Source: Microcoleus sp. FACHB-831
Lineage (GTDB): Bacteria; Cyanobacteriota; Cyanobacteriia; Cyanobacteriales; FACHB-T130
Assembly (NCBI RefSeq): GCF_014695585.1
Contig: NZ_JACJON010000019.1
Location: 1-50,830 of the forward strand
Length of the DNA stretch: 50,830 bases
Reading direction: 5' to 3'
Shown piece after piece: positions 7,945-16,596 of the stretch (position 1 is the first letter of the stretch; every line of letters begins with the position of its first letter). A model generated the notes under the pieces. That model ran no database searches. It saw nothing but the letters and a program-made list of their open reading frames with translations, and was not told the origin of the DNA. Both the position numbers and the translations under genes were made by a program.

Positions 7945-9132
7945 TTAAAGTCCCTTTAGAGCTTTAATATCCGACACCACACCTTCAATAACCTTATAAC
8001 CAAACATAGACTCAAGCAATTCTCGATCTGCATTAGTCGTGACGGAATTTGACAAAGCTTTGATTACTTCTGCTGCAAAAGATTGCGCGTCAGCGGCAAT
8101 TTTAAAATACTGCCGAACCTCTTCTGGCAACCCCGATACTCCCTCCGGGGTAGAAACAAGAGGTTTCCCGTATATCAGCATTTCTATGGACTTTATCTTA
8201 ACACCGCTACCTTTTAAAACCGGATTGATCAGAACTCGCCCCGACTGGTAAATTTCTACAGCTGACACCGGATTGATGCTCAGATCGACTCCTTCGACTT
8301 CCTCACATAGCTGCTTTATTTCCTTCCCCGGATTTAACCCTGCTATTAACACTCTAATCTTCGGTAAATTAGCGCGTATAATAGGTATGACATCATTCAA
8401 AAACCAAACTACCCCAGCCGCGTTATTTTCTAAAGATAAATTACCTAAAAATACAAGATCGTAGATAGGGTATTTTGGCGTGGTGCTGTATTCTGGAAAC
8501 TCAACAATAGGCGGCAACCAACGCCCATTACTGTAACCCTGACTTTGCCAGAACTTTAAGTCGTCAGCAGATATATCGTAGAATAAAGTACTATTTTTGA
8601 GAAGGTTTTTCTCGTATTTTTCTAAATTACTAACTGATAAAAATCTTTTTATTTTATTTTTCAAGCCGCGTGCAGATGCCAGCATTCGACGGTAGTAAAG
8701 GTGTTCGATGTTGTGGGAGCGAGTAAATAGGGGCACATTTAAGCGTTTGCTCAAAGCAGTTGCAATTTCTCCGCCGTGAATGCCATCGAGCAAAATAACA
8801 TCGGGATTAAAAGCGCGGACATCATAAAGCAGGGAATTTAATTGTTTTCCTCTAATAATTCTAGAAGTCACCTCTAAAGGATAATATAGTAAGTCAACGA
8901 TTCGACGAACGCGATCGCCTAGTGTACGTTTAATCGGTACGATACAGAGTTGTTTCACATACTTGTTAATTTCAGCTATTTCCTCATGTGTCGGTGGAGT
9001 ATCGTACCACCAGCAGATTAGTTGAAGATCTACACCAAAATGAGAGAAAGCTTTTAGTCGGCGCCACATATCTATCCGTCCGCCATGAATTGGGGGGTAA
9101 GGAATTTCGTGACATACTACAGTAATCTTCAT
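7945..9132 (-). CDS. GT4-like glycosyltransferase (exopolysaccharide)
   Basis: The start at 9132 gives MKITVVCHEIPYPPIHGG, the usual N-terminal beta-strand and glycine loop of a GT-B glycosyltransferase. An upstream in-frame start at 9192 would add 20 residues that do not fit the fold. The C-terminal half contains LVFLGNLSLENN, a RVLIAGLNPG segment, a YQSGRVLINPVLKGSGVKIKS region and PLVSTPEGVSGLP, the donor-binding half of the GT4 fold. It probably adds one sugar of the repeat unit in the cytoplasm. It sits 63 bases after the GT2 gene and about 135 before the WecG-like gene. Donor and linkage are unknown. Confidence 0.85.
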   Translation of the reverse strand: MKITVVCHEIPYPPIHGGRIDMWRRLKAFSHFGVDLQLICWWYDTPPTHEEIAEINKYVKQLCIVPIKRTLGDRVRRIVDLLYYPLEVTSRIIRGKQLNSLLYDVRAFNPDVILLDGIHGGEIATALSKRLNVPLFTRSHNIEHLYYRRMLASARGLKNKIKRFLSVSNLEKYEKNLLKNSTLFYDISADDLKFWQSQGYSNGRWLPPIVEFPEYSTTPKYPIYDLVFLGNLSLENNAAGVVWFLNDVIPIIRANLPKIRVLIAGLNPGKEIKQLCEEVEGVDLSINPVSAVEIYQSGRVLINPVLKGSGVKIKSIEMLIYGKPLVSTPEGVSGLPEEVRQYFKIAADAQSFAAEVIKALSNSVTTNADRELLESMFGYKVIEGVVSDIKALKGL

Positions 9133-9195
9133 AAATTTGGTAGCTTGTAGGATTGCTAGGTTATTTTCTAGATAGAGCGATCGCGAAGCCACTAA

Positions 9196-10224
9196 CTATC
9201 TCGCCTGCTCCTGAACAATGCGGCGTTTTTGGCGATCGCCAGTCATCTTTAAAGCAACATTCTCCATCTGAGTGTAGAGTCGCTGCGGTAAAAGCCAAAG
9301 CAAATAAGAAGCACCTAATGTCAAACCTGTGCGACGGGGTTCGTCAACAAGAATGCGCCAGTAAGTAGCCAAAGCGCGATGACTTAATTGCACAGCCATC
9401 GAACCATCTTTCAGAGTTACTGCCCTTCTAGCTAAATACCTAAGCTGATAAGCCAGAGCCTGATTTCCCCACTTATCCATCAGTTCTGGAGCATAAGAAC
9501 GAATTTTTTCAATCATCCTTTCCCAAGACTTTAACTTTTTAAGCAAGTTAGCTGAAAATCCCCCCGAATTCACTCGGTAAAGTGTCAGTGGTTCGGAAAG
9601 ACCTTCGATTTCCCAGTTAGTCTGAATAGCAATACGAACCCAACATTCAACGTCCTCAGACGGGTGTAATTCCCTATCATTATCAAAATAAAAATCTTGC
9701 ACAGTTCCATAAAGATTGTCTTGAAATTTAATCGCTGACAATACTTCTCGTCTAAATACCGCAGTCGATCCATTTCCAATAGGACTGCGACAAAGGAAAT
9801 CAAGCGGGGTAATTTCCTTGAGTTTAGACATCTGATAGATACCTAGAGGATTCCCCTCTTCATCGATAAAAGCACAGCGACTAAAACTAACTCCCAACCG
9901 CGGGTTACTTTCCAAATGAGCAATATGTTTTTCTAGCTTCTCTGGAACCCATATATCATCCGCATCCAAAAAAGCCAAAAATTCGCCCCTAGCATTGCGA
10001 ATCCCCATGTTTCTAGCTTCGGAAACTCCCCGATTTTCCTGATGGATAATTTTAATTCTAGGATCTGTAAATTGCTGACAGATTTCTATGCTTCGATCTG
10101 GCGAACCATCATCGATAATTAGCAGTTCAAAGTTTTTATAAGTTTGAGCTAAAACAGATTGCACTGTAGCAGCGATGTATTTTTCTACTTTGTAAACTGG
10201 AATAATGGCAGAAATTAATTTCAT
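9196..10224 (-). CDS. GT2 family glycosyltransferase
   Basis: This 342-residue protein opens with ISAIIPVYKVEKYI and LLIIDDGSPDRS, the GT-A nucleotide-sugar binding core. It has NRGVSEARNMGI and the DxD-like FLDADDIW, which coordinates the metal-nucleotide complex. The catalytic-base region includes SEDVECWVRI. There are no strong membrane segments, so it acts on a lipid-linked glycan at the inner face of the plasma membrane. It lies between the flippase and the GT4 gene, all on one strand with short gaps. The family is certain; the donor sugar is not predictable. Confidence 0.9.
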   Translation of the reverse strand: MKLISAIIPVYKVEKYIAATVQSVLAQTYKNFELLIIDDGSPDRSIEICQQFTDPRIKIIHQENRGVSEARNMGIRNARGEFLAFLDADDIWVPEKLEKHIAHLESNPRLGVSFSRCAFIDEEGNPLGIYQMSKLKEITPLDFLCRSPIGNGSTAVFRREVLSAIKFQDNLYGTVQDFYFDNDRELHPSEDVECWVRIAIQTNWEIEGLSEPLTLYRVNSGGFSANLLKKLKSWERMIEKIRSYAPELMDKWGNQALAYQLRYLARRAVTLKDGSMAVQLSHRALATYWRILVDEPRRTGLTLGASYLLWLLPQRLYTQMENVALKMTGDRQKRRIVQEQAR

Positions 10225-10243
10225 ATTGAATTCTTCGATTATG

Positions 10244-11527
10244 TTAGTTGATACTTTGAGTTTGTTTCCTGTGGTAGAAAGCCACCAAAAACCACAAACC
10301 TAGCATTAAAATTCCATCTGAAACCAAACTAGACCATGCTGCTCCTCTCCACGAATACAGTGGAATTAGCCAAATGTTAATTGCGAAGTTGAACGCGGCT
10401 ACAAGTGCTTGCATTGCACTGCGTATTCCCTGAAATCCTGCTCCTGTAAGCGTGTCCGCAGCAAAATATTGCATGGCTTTGAGAAAGAGTAAAGGTGCTA
10501 GCCAACGCACGGCTTCTACGGCATTTATATATTCTTTACCTAATATGTAAGGTACAAATGGAGCGATTAAAAACAACACTATACCAGCAGCAATACCGTA
10601 ACCGCCTGCAATTGGCGCTAAACGCTTGGCAAAATTCAAACTGCCCCTAATACCAGCTTCTCCCTCCTGAAAAAACTTTGCATAAGCAGCACCTAAAAGC
10701 GAGTACACGGGTACAAATGCAACATCAATCAAACGGTAAGCTGCTGCATATATACCTGTAGCTTCTAATGTTGAAAGACTTGCCAGCATTGTTTTATCTA
10801 TATCGTTATTTATAGTTTGGGCAGATAAGCTGATAGAAAAGTAAAATCCCTGACGAATATCAGGCTTTATCAGCGATAGTGCCAGTTTTGGATATCCCAA
10901 CATCCGCGTTACAAGCAGACAAGCTATTAATGCCGCAACTGCTGTACTTGCAAGATATAAACAAGCCCATACTAATATATCTGGATTTTTAAAGAAGCTA
11001 ACCAAAATAAGTGCTGCTATTAAGTTTTTCAGGGTTAGCAAAACGGTAATTTGAGCGGATCTGCTGACCAAATTCATAGCTAGGAAAGCCTTAGAAGCTG
11101 TATCCAAAGTTCTTAAAAAGAATAAATCGGATAAAGCCACACAAAATAATACAATTATAGGAATTGTTTTAGGCAGTAAAAATGGTGCTACAACCATGAC
11201 TAAAATTAGCAACATAAAGCTAGAAACCACTAACATGAATAGGGCATTTCCCCAGTAGTCTTTAAATAATTGTGGGTTTCTAGAGACGTTTTTAATCAGG
11301 ATATCTCCGCTGCCCAAACTAGCGAAAGGAGCTAAAATTGCTGCCAGTGCTGTAGCGCCAATAAAAGCCCCGTATTGTTCTGCGCCCAGAGCGCGGGCAA
11401 TAATCACAAAGTAGGCTGCTTGCAAAACTAAACGCAATCCTTGGGAAAGCATCATCCACAAGGTATTGCGTACTAAACTTTTTTGAAATAGGCGCTCGAT
11501 ACGGGCTTTTATTGAGTTCAAATTCAT
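10244..11527 (-). CDS. wzx: Wzx-type polysaccharide flippase (MATE/MOP superfamily)
   Basis: A 427-residue, highly hydrophobic protein with about 12 predicted membrane segments. The N-terminal region (SLVRNTLWMMLSQGLRL, then RALGAEQYGAF) is the classic start of Wzx/RfbX flippases. Wzx moves undecaprenyl-pyrophosphate-linked repeat units from the cytoplasmic to the periplasmic leaflet for polymerisation. It is directly downstream of the putative polymerase (wzy) and 19 bases before the GT2 gene, a normal Wzx/Wzy-dependent arrangement. Membership in the polysaccharide-biosynthesis branch of the superfamily is clear; substrate specificity is not. Confidence 0.85.
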   Translation of the reverse strand: MNLNSIKARIERLFQKSLVRNTLWMMLSQGLRLVLQAAYFVIIARALGAEQYGAFIGATALAAILAPFASLGSGDILIKNVSRNPQLFKDYWGNALFMLVVSSFMLLILVMVVAPFLLPKTIPIIVLFCVALSDLFFLRTLDTASKAFLAMNLVSRSAQITVLLTLKNLIAALILVSFFKNPDILVWACLYLASTAVAALIACLLVTRMLGYPKLALSLIKPDIRQGFYFSISLSAQTINNDIDKTMLASLSTLEATGIYAAAYRLIDVAFVPVYSLLGAAYAKFFQEGEAGIRGSLNFAKRLAPIAGGYGIAAGIVLFLIAPFVPYILGKEYINAVEAVRWLAPLLFLKAMQYFAADTLTGAGFQGIRSAMQALVAAFNFAINIWLIPLYSWRGAAWSSLVSDGILMLGLWFLVAFYHRKQTQSIN

Positions 11528-11650
11528 TTTTTTGGGGTTTGGATCTTCAGGGAGCAGAGCTACATGGTTAGGAAAGACAAAATTTGTTTTACTTTTAAGC
11601 GCAGATTAAGGATAATTTTTCAACGCTTTGGCAAGAGTCTGGCTGCGCGT

Positions 11651-12904
11651 TTATGTCAAGGCTTTTGTTTGTTGTTCGGGCGGTATTAATACTGAGAGAG
11701 CTACTGCTACATAGAGTACCCAGAAAATATCGTTTTGGATCATCAACGAGCTTTCAGCCATATTAGCTTGCACCATGTATGTCATATACAATAATGGCCA
11801 AAGACCCTCGGATGTTCTAGTCAGGCGCACCCATGCCATCGACTTGACTAAAGTTGTCCAAAATCCGATCAAAAATATGACTACTCCTAATATTCCCAAA
11901 TCGAGCCACAGATCTAACAAGCCGTTGTGGGAATTTGGCGGAGTCCACATCGTTGTATACCAAACATAAGCGGACTCACCCTCCCAACCCACCCAAAATC
12001 CTTTGTACCCATAGCCGAGCCAAGGTTGTTTCCAAATCATATCCAATACTGCTGGCCACAGTTCTGTACGTCCGGTGAGTGTTGTATTTTTACCGACTGA
12101 ACCCAGCAGTGCGTCGGCGTTAGCTACAAACCATAGATAGAAACTTGTACCTGCGGTTGCGATCGCAAAAATTGCAGGGAACAGCAGTTCGTAGCGCCAC
12201 CTTAAAGTCCGGTAAACTTGTAATGCGGTTAAAATAATTACTAGATTGGCGATCGATGTTGTTGATTTTGCCAGGATTATTAGAACCAGTGACAAGCTAA
12301 AGCCCAGCCACAATAGCCAACGATTTTTCTTCGCTTCTGTAGCAAGAAGTAAAAATACTATGATGCTCAGTACCATGACTTTGCCTAGAATATTTTTATG
12401 GGTGTAAATTCCTCGCACTGCTCCTGTATGAATTCCACCCATAATGCCATATTTCCGCAATACCACAGCATATATCAGACTTAGAACTACTATTATGCAA
12501 AAAGTCCACCCGAACATTTTTAGCTGTTCTTTCATGGTGTAGCGCGTGGCTAAGTAAAGTCCGAATAGGGTTGTCCCGACTAGGGCGATCGTGCGGCGGA
12601 TGGTCATTTGTGGTGCAAATGACCAAGAGATAGAAACTACAGCAAACGCTACCAATAACCAGATAAATTTATCTTTACTCAGCAGGTAAACTACTTTCTT
12701 CCAACGCGCAACAAGCAGGAAAAAGGTGACTGCATAAATTAATAGGAAAATTAGCTGAATTAGGGCGAAATCACCTTCTTCTGCTGCTCCTTCTTCCCCC
12801 TCGCTTGCACCTCCCGTTAGAATAACAGTCAGCGGGCCTCCTGAATAAAGCACCAAGGACAAGGCTGTGAATGGCTGTTCAAAAAATTCTAAAATCTTTT
12901 TCAT
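11651..12904 (-). CDS. O-antigen polymerase/ligase family protein (Wzy-like)
   Basis: A 417-residue integral membrane protein with about 10-12 hydrophobic segments. A large extracytoplasmic loop carries LTGRTELWPAVLDMIWKQPW and later PPNSHNGLLDLWLDLG. The GRxxxW and HNxxL patterns are typical of the Wzy_C/O-antigen ligase (WaaL-like) family. It is first in the minus-strand operon and is followed by wzx, so polymerisation of flipped repeat units is the likely job. WaaL-type ligation cannot be excluded because the two share a fold. A short acidic stretch (GASEGEEGAAEEGD, about 32-46) in the first loop is unusual. Confidence 0.85.
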   Translation of the reverse strand: MKKILEFFEQPFTALSLVLYSGGPLTVILTGGASEGEEGAAEEGDFALIQLIFLLIYAVTFFLLVARWKKVVYLLSKDKFIWLLVAFAVVSISWSFAPQMTIRRTIALVGTTLFGLYLATRYTMKEQLKMFGWTFCIIVVLSLIYAVVLRKYGIMGGIHTGAVRGIYTHKNILGKVMVLSIIVFLLLATEAKKNRWLLWLGFSLSLVLIILAKSTTSIANLVIILTALQVYRTLRWRYELLFPAIFAIATAGTSFYLWFVANADALLGSVGKNTTLTGRTELWPAVLDMIWKQPWLGYGYKGFWVGWEGESAYVWYTTMWTPPNSHNGLLDLWLDLGILGVVIFLIGFWTTLVKSMAWVRLTRTSEGLWPLLYMTYMVQANMAESSLMIQNDIFWVLYVAVALSVLIPPEQQTKALT

Positions 12905-13236
12905 AACCCGATCGGGGATATAGTTCTCCTGTCCATCGCTTTGCGGTAAAGCACAAATGTTCGATGGCTCTATTCGACCAGTGTAAATCGAACCGCGAGA
13001 GATCCAGCGTTACAGTTCGCATCTGCTGTTGCAAGCTAGAGCATCCAGCTATATGCACCCCAAACAAAGTGGTTTTAGCGGCGGTATACCGCCGAGAATA
13101 GTGTTCGCCCCCAACCAGGCTAAAAATACGGACGTCAGCGCGATGTCCGCTAGAACCTGAATCTGTGCGATCGCCACTACAAGACTCTCGCCATTGCTCC
13201 CAAGATTCAGGGTTTAAATTACCTTAAAATCTCAAC
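12905..13236. other. 332-base intergenic region upstream of the polysaccharide operon
   Basis: No supported gene. It should hold the promoter for the minus-strand wzy-to-GH10 run and the end of the Rieske gene transcribed towards it. The one clear structure is a perfect 16-base palindrome, CGGCGGTATACCGCCG, at 13079-13094. It could be an operator or a hairpin, but has no following T-run. No convincing -10/-35 pair was identified. Confidence 0.5.
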
Positions 13237-14286
13237 TTATTTTACTTTATTCAAATATTTTGACCATATAGATGGTTCAAGTTGATTTACATATTGCATA
13301 TACTTTATCAACGGCATATCAATAGAAAGCATTGCATTCGGGTTATAACGGATATTGTCATAAATTTTCCCGTCTTCACCTTTCAAAAAATAGTATGCCA
13401 GCTTTGTTAGTAACAATAAAAGCTGCGTCACCAACCAACCACCAATACCTTTTCTCTTCTGTGCAACATAAATTGGCTGAATGCGGGTTTTTCCTGGTGC
13501 GACAGGAGTATAGGCGTAAATCATGTGCAGCGAGGGAACCAAGCGCACCTTTTTCATGGTGGTTAAAAGCCCGATGCAGCCGTCAGCATACCTCATCGAG
13601 TATTCGTACTTTTCTCCGAGAATTTTCCTAGCAAATCTTTCTCGCCTAGTGGTATTAGGAAAATCGCCACTAAGGGTAAAATCTACCATCGTGCCAGAGT
13701 CATTCTGTTGCAATGATAAATTCATATTTATATCTACTTTATGTACGGTTTGAAGATGTTGAGCATCAATTCCATTCATCATACAAATGTGGTGGTGGCA
13801 ACTGCGCTCAAATGCTTTATCGCGTACTGTTACAATTGATTTTCCTTTAAGTTCTTCAAATTCGGCAACACCTTCAGGCGCTTTTGCATCTGGATACACC
13901 CAAATAAAATCATATTTTTCTTCAGTGGCATAAGATTGCAGGCAAGCTTTTTCAGGAATGGCTGACTGGCAAGGGATATCCTGACAGGTTCCTTCTCCAT
14001 CAAATGCCCAATGATGGAAAAAACAGCGGATTGTATTTCCATCAACTCGCCCAATTGCTAAATCGGTTCCCAGATGCGGACAATAGGCATCTAACGCTCT
14101 AATTTTTCCATCTTCTCCTCTAAATAGAACAATTTTTTGTCCGCAAATATCCAAAGATTTTGCCTTGCCTTTAGGTATATCTCGACTAGGACAAGCAATG
14201 TACCAGCCTTTGGCAACAACGTCCCAATTGTTAAAGATTTTCATCTGTAAAAGGGGCTGTGTATTTTGATTGTGAAACTGGTTCAT
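13237..14286 (-). CDS. Rieske [2Fe-2S] oxygenase 1
   Basis: This 349-residue protein is a Rieske-type mononuclear iron oxygenase. The cluster ligands are C69-x-H71 (CPHLG) and C88-xx-H91 (CFFHH). The catalytic iron triad is probably D174, H177 and H182 in NGIDAQHLQTVH, with D174 bridging Rieske and catalytic centres of neighbouring subunits. The Rieske half (CPSRDIPKGKAKSLDICG) resembles monooxygenases acting on hydrophobic or polycyclic substrates more than biphenyl-type dioxygenases. A hydrophobic stretch near residues 279-295 might help membrane contact. It is divergent from the remaining cluster genes and shares a 429-base intergenic region with them. An alternative start at M15 is possible. 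The substrate is unknown. Confidence 0.9.
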   Translation of the reverse strand: MNQFHNQNTQPLLQMKIFNNWDVVAKGWYIACPSRDIPKGKAKSLDICGQKIVLFRGEDGKIRALDAYCPHLGTDLAIGRVDGNTIRCFFHHWAFDGEGTCQDIPCQSAIPEKACLQSYATEEKYDFIWVYPDAKAPEGVAEFEELKGKSIVTVRDKAFERSCHHHICMMNGIDAQHLQTVHKVDINMNLSLQQNDSGTMVDFTLSGDFPNTTRRERFARKILGEKYEYSMRYADGCIGLLTTMKKVRLVPSLHMIYAYTPVAPGKTRIQPIYVAQKRKGIGGWLVTQLLLLLTKLAYYFLKGEDGKIYDNIRYNPNAMLSIDMPLIKYMQYVNQLEPSIWSKYLNKVK

Positions 14287-14715
14287 TATGGTTAGATGTC
14301 CTTAAAACAGCAGGAAGGCGCGATAGCGTCAGCGGAGCGAAGGCGTTAGCCGTTAGCGCTGCTGCTTTCAGCAGATCGCTATAGGTCTTAATTCAGCATT
14401 TTAACCGCATGGTTGCTATTCCTGCACGGCTTGGCAATGCGTTCTAGTTGCGTGACAGCTGGCAAAGTGTCACTGTAAATATTTATTTAAGGTTGGTGAA
14501 TTATGCCGTCTTTTCTATAAGCAGACTGTTTCTTATAGATACCTGGGAAATAGTACTTTTCTCCAGACAGAGGACAGATTAATTTTTGCCACACAGCTAT
14601 ATTGTTTCAGGAAAAAGCTAGTTACCGTTGTCGTAATAAATAGCGGCGATCGCATATAAAGTCATATCCAAATCTATTTTCCAGTTAAAACCGCCAAATT
14701 TGGTGTAATTACCCT
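14287..14715. promoter_or_regulatory. Divergent intergenic region controlling both arms of the oxidative cluster
   Basis: This 429-base spacer lies between the minus-strand Rieske gene and the plus-strand cluster, so it must hold both promoters. It contains a GCGATAGCGTCAGCGGAGCG-type interspersed repeat (about 14319-14370). It also has a dyad GTGACA-N10-TGTCAC at 14452-14457 and 14468-14473, placed where a shared regulator could bind. The dyad is seen; its role as an operator is a guess. No protein-coding ORF is supported. Confidence 0.35.
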
Positions 14716-15429
14716 ATGAAAGCTAATCTTGTACGCACAGAAAAGTTATCTCTCGAAGAGCAAGATGCTATGTATTTCCTCCTTAGCTCCCATTTTGGGG
14801 GTGTAAAGCGAGAAGTTTTCGAGGCAGACTTAGACCAAAAAAACTGGGTTATTTTGCTACAAGATAACGAATCAAACGCGCTTAAGGGCTTTTCCACCCT
14901 TTTAATGTACGAAACCGAATTTGAGGGAGAAATCCTCGCTGTAGTTTATTCAGGAGACACCATCATGGACCCCAGCGCTTGGTCTAGTTCGGCGCTGTCG
15001 CGGGCTTGGATTGCCTCCGTGAACAAGCTGCGCCAAGAGTATCCTAGAGGAAGACTCTACTGGCTCCTGATCTCTTCAGGCTATCGTACCTACCGCTTCC
15101 TGCCGACCTTCTGGAACGAGTTCTACCCGCGATACGATGCGTCCACACCAAAACGGACGGAGAAACTGATGACGTCCCTGGCTGGCGGACTGTTTGGCAA
15201 ATTCTACGACGAGGAAGCTGGAGTCGTGCGCTTCCCTCATCCCCACGTCCTGCGCGACGGACTTAGGGGGATTCCCGAAGAAAGGCTGAAAGACCCGCAC
15301 ATCAATTTTTTCCAAACGCAAAACCCCGGACATATGCAAGGCGATGAGCTAGTTTGCCTCACGGAGATTTGCGAGGAAAACTTAACCCCGGCGGGTAGGC
15401 GAATGTGGTTCGCAAGTTCCTGCAATTAA
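14716..15429 (+). CDS. Uncharacterised protein, possibly GNAT-fold acyltransferase
   Basis: This 237-residue protein is not confidently recognised. Its first half alternates helix and strand in a GNAT-like way: a helix SLEEQDAMYFLLSSHFGG, strand VILLQDNE, strand GFSTLLMYE, then EGEILAVVYSGDTIMDP and a helix ALSRAWIASVNKLRQEY. That suggests an acyl-CoA N-acyltransferase core, although the acetyl-CoA loop (R/QxxGxG/A) is not obvious. Cysteines are confined to the C-terminal part, without a metal-binding spacing. It heads the plus-strand arm, 63 bases before Rieske 2, and probably belongs to the same pathway. A role as the cluster's acyl transfer enzyme is inferred only from context. Confidence 0.7.
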   Translation: MKANLVRTEKLSLEEQDAMYFLLSSHFGGVKREVFEADLDQKNWVILLQDNESNALKGFSTLLMYETEFEGEILAVVYSGDTIMDPSAWSSSALSRAWIASVNKLRQEYPRGRLYWLLISSGYRTYRFLPTFWNEFYPRYDASTPKRTEKLMTSLAGGLFGKFYDEEAGVVRFPHPHVLRDGLRGIPEERLKDPHINFFQTQNPGHMQGDELVCLTEICEENLTPAGRRMWFASSCN

Positions 15430-15492
15430 TTTTGTTGTTGTTCGATTGATGCAAGGAAATTGGGAACTATATAATTAGCCGATTCACTATAA

Positions 15493-16593
15493 GTGAAACC
15501 GTCAATGATGAATTTAAACTATAAAGCTTCTAGCTCGATTCATAAGAGCAAAACTTTCAATAATCCAGAGCGTTTCATTGAGGGTTGGTACTGGGCTATA
15601 CCCTCGCGGGATATTAAAGTGGGTGAGGTTAAGCCTGTCACTCTTTTAGGCAGAGATTTAGTAATTTACCGGGGTTTAGACGGGAAAGCGATCGCTCTCG
15701 ATGCTTATTGTCCCCATATGGGCGCTCACCTGGCTGAAGGAAAAGTTGAGGGTAATGGCATTCGCTGTTTCTTCCACAACTGGAAGTACGACGCCAAGGG
15801 TAAATGTGTTGATATTCCGTGTATGGAGAAGCCGCTTTCGGCAAAGGTGCAAAGTTGGCCGACTGGCGAAAAATACGGCACGATTTGGGTTTGGACTGGG
15901 GAAACTCCTCAACAACCACTACCGTTTGCACCCGAACTTGAGGATGAGGAATGCGAGGCTGCGATCGCAAAAAGCTTTGTAAAAAACTGCCATCCTAATG
16001 TTGTAATGATCAACGCGATCGACGCTCAACACTTTAATACAGTCCACAACTTGCCGCTAAAAATCGTTTTTGAGAAGAACGAAATTAACGAAAACGCTAT
16101 TACTTTTAGCAACACCACGCGGGGAGGGGAAGATTCTTTATTCGTGAAGTTAATTCGCCCCCTATACAAAAAGCAGGTTACATATAGTATGTGCTACTGG
16201 TATGGAAGCACTGGAACCGTGACAGTAGGGCCAGATTTTTTGCATTTTTACATAATGTTTGCTCTGCGCTTGCTTGAAGGAGGAAAAACCGAGGGGCAAA
16301 CTCTGCTAATTACTAAAAAGCGTCGGGGTATTTTGGGATGGTTTTTCAATCGAATCGTGCTGTGGCTAACCAAGATGGTTGGTAACTACTTCGCAAAGGG
16401 CGATACTCAGGTTTTTAAAACTATCAAATTTGATTTTAAGACCCCAACAAAGGAGGATAAAGCAATCATTCAGTTTATCCAGCACGTAGAAAAACAGAAA
16501 GCGATCGCTTGGGGTACTTGGGAAACCGTTGAGCAGGTGTCCCAACCTGTAACTGCTAACGCACAACCCAAAGATATGCTGAATGTAATATAA
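15493..16593 (+). CDS. Rieske [2Fe-2S] oxygenase 2
   Basis: A 366-residue Rieske oxygenase with cluster ligands C73-x-H75 (CPHMG) and C92-xx-H95 (CFFHN). The probable mononuclear-iron triad is D177, H180 and H185 in NAIDAQHFNTVH. It is clearly a paralogue of the divergent Rieske 1: both share the WY-A-PSRDI segment, the CFFH-W block, the IDAQH-TVH block and a KRRGILGWF/KRKGIGGWL segment near the C-terminus. The two may catalyse successive steps or form a heteromer. The start codon lies 63 bases after the GNAT-like gene. The next gene starts 3 bases after its stop, indicating an operon. Electrons probably come from the ferredoxin encoded at 18808; no dedicated reductase is visible. Confidence 0.9.
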   Translation: MKPSMMNLNYKASSSIHKSKTFNNPERFIEGWYWAIPSRDIKVGEVKPVTLLGRDLVIYRGLDGKAIALDAYCPHMGAHLAEGKVEGNGIRCFFHNWKYDAKGKCVDIPCMEKPLSAKVQSWPTGEKYGTIWVWTGETPQQPLPFAPELEDEECEAAIAKSFVKNCHPNVVMINAIDAQHFNTVHNLPLKIVFEKNEINENAITFSNTTRGGEDSLFVKLIRPLYKKQVTYSMCYWYGSTGTVTVGPDFLHFYIMFALRLLEGGKTEGQTLLITKKRRGILGWFFNRIVLWLTKMVGNYFAKGDTQVFKTIKFDFKTPTKEDKAIIQFIQHVEKQKAIAWGTWETVEQVSQPVTANAQPKDMLNVI

Positions 16594-16596
16594 ATT

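Noticed and set aside
7684-7959. Plus-strand 91-residue frame over the WecG-like gene start
   Set aside because: Mostly antisense to a clear GT26 coding sequence; no start signal.
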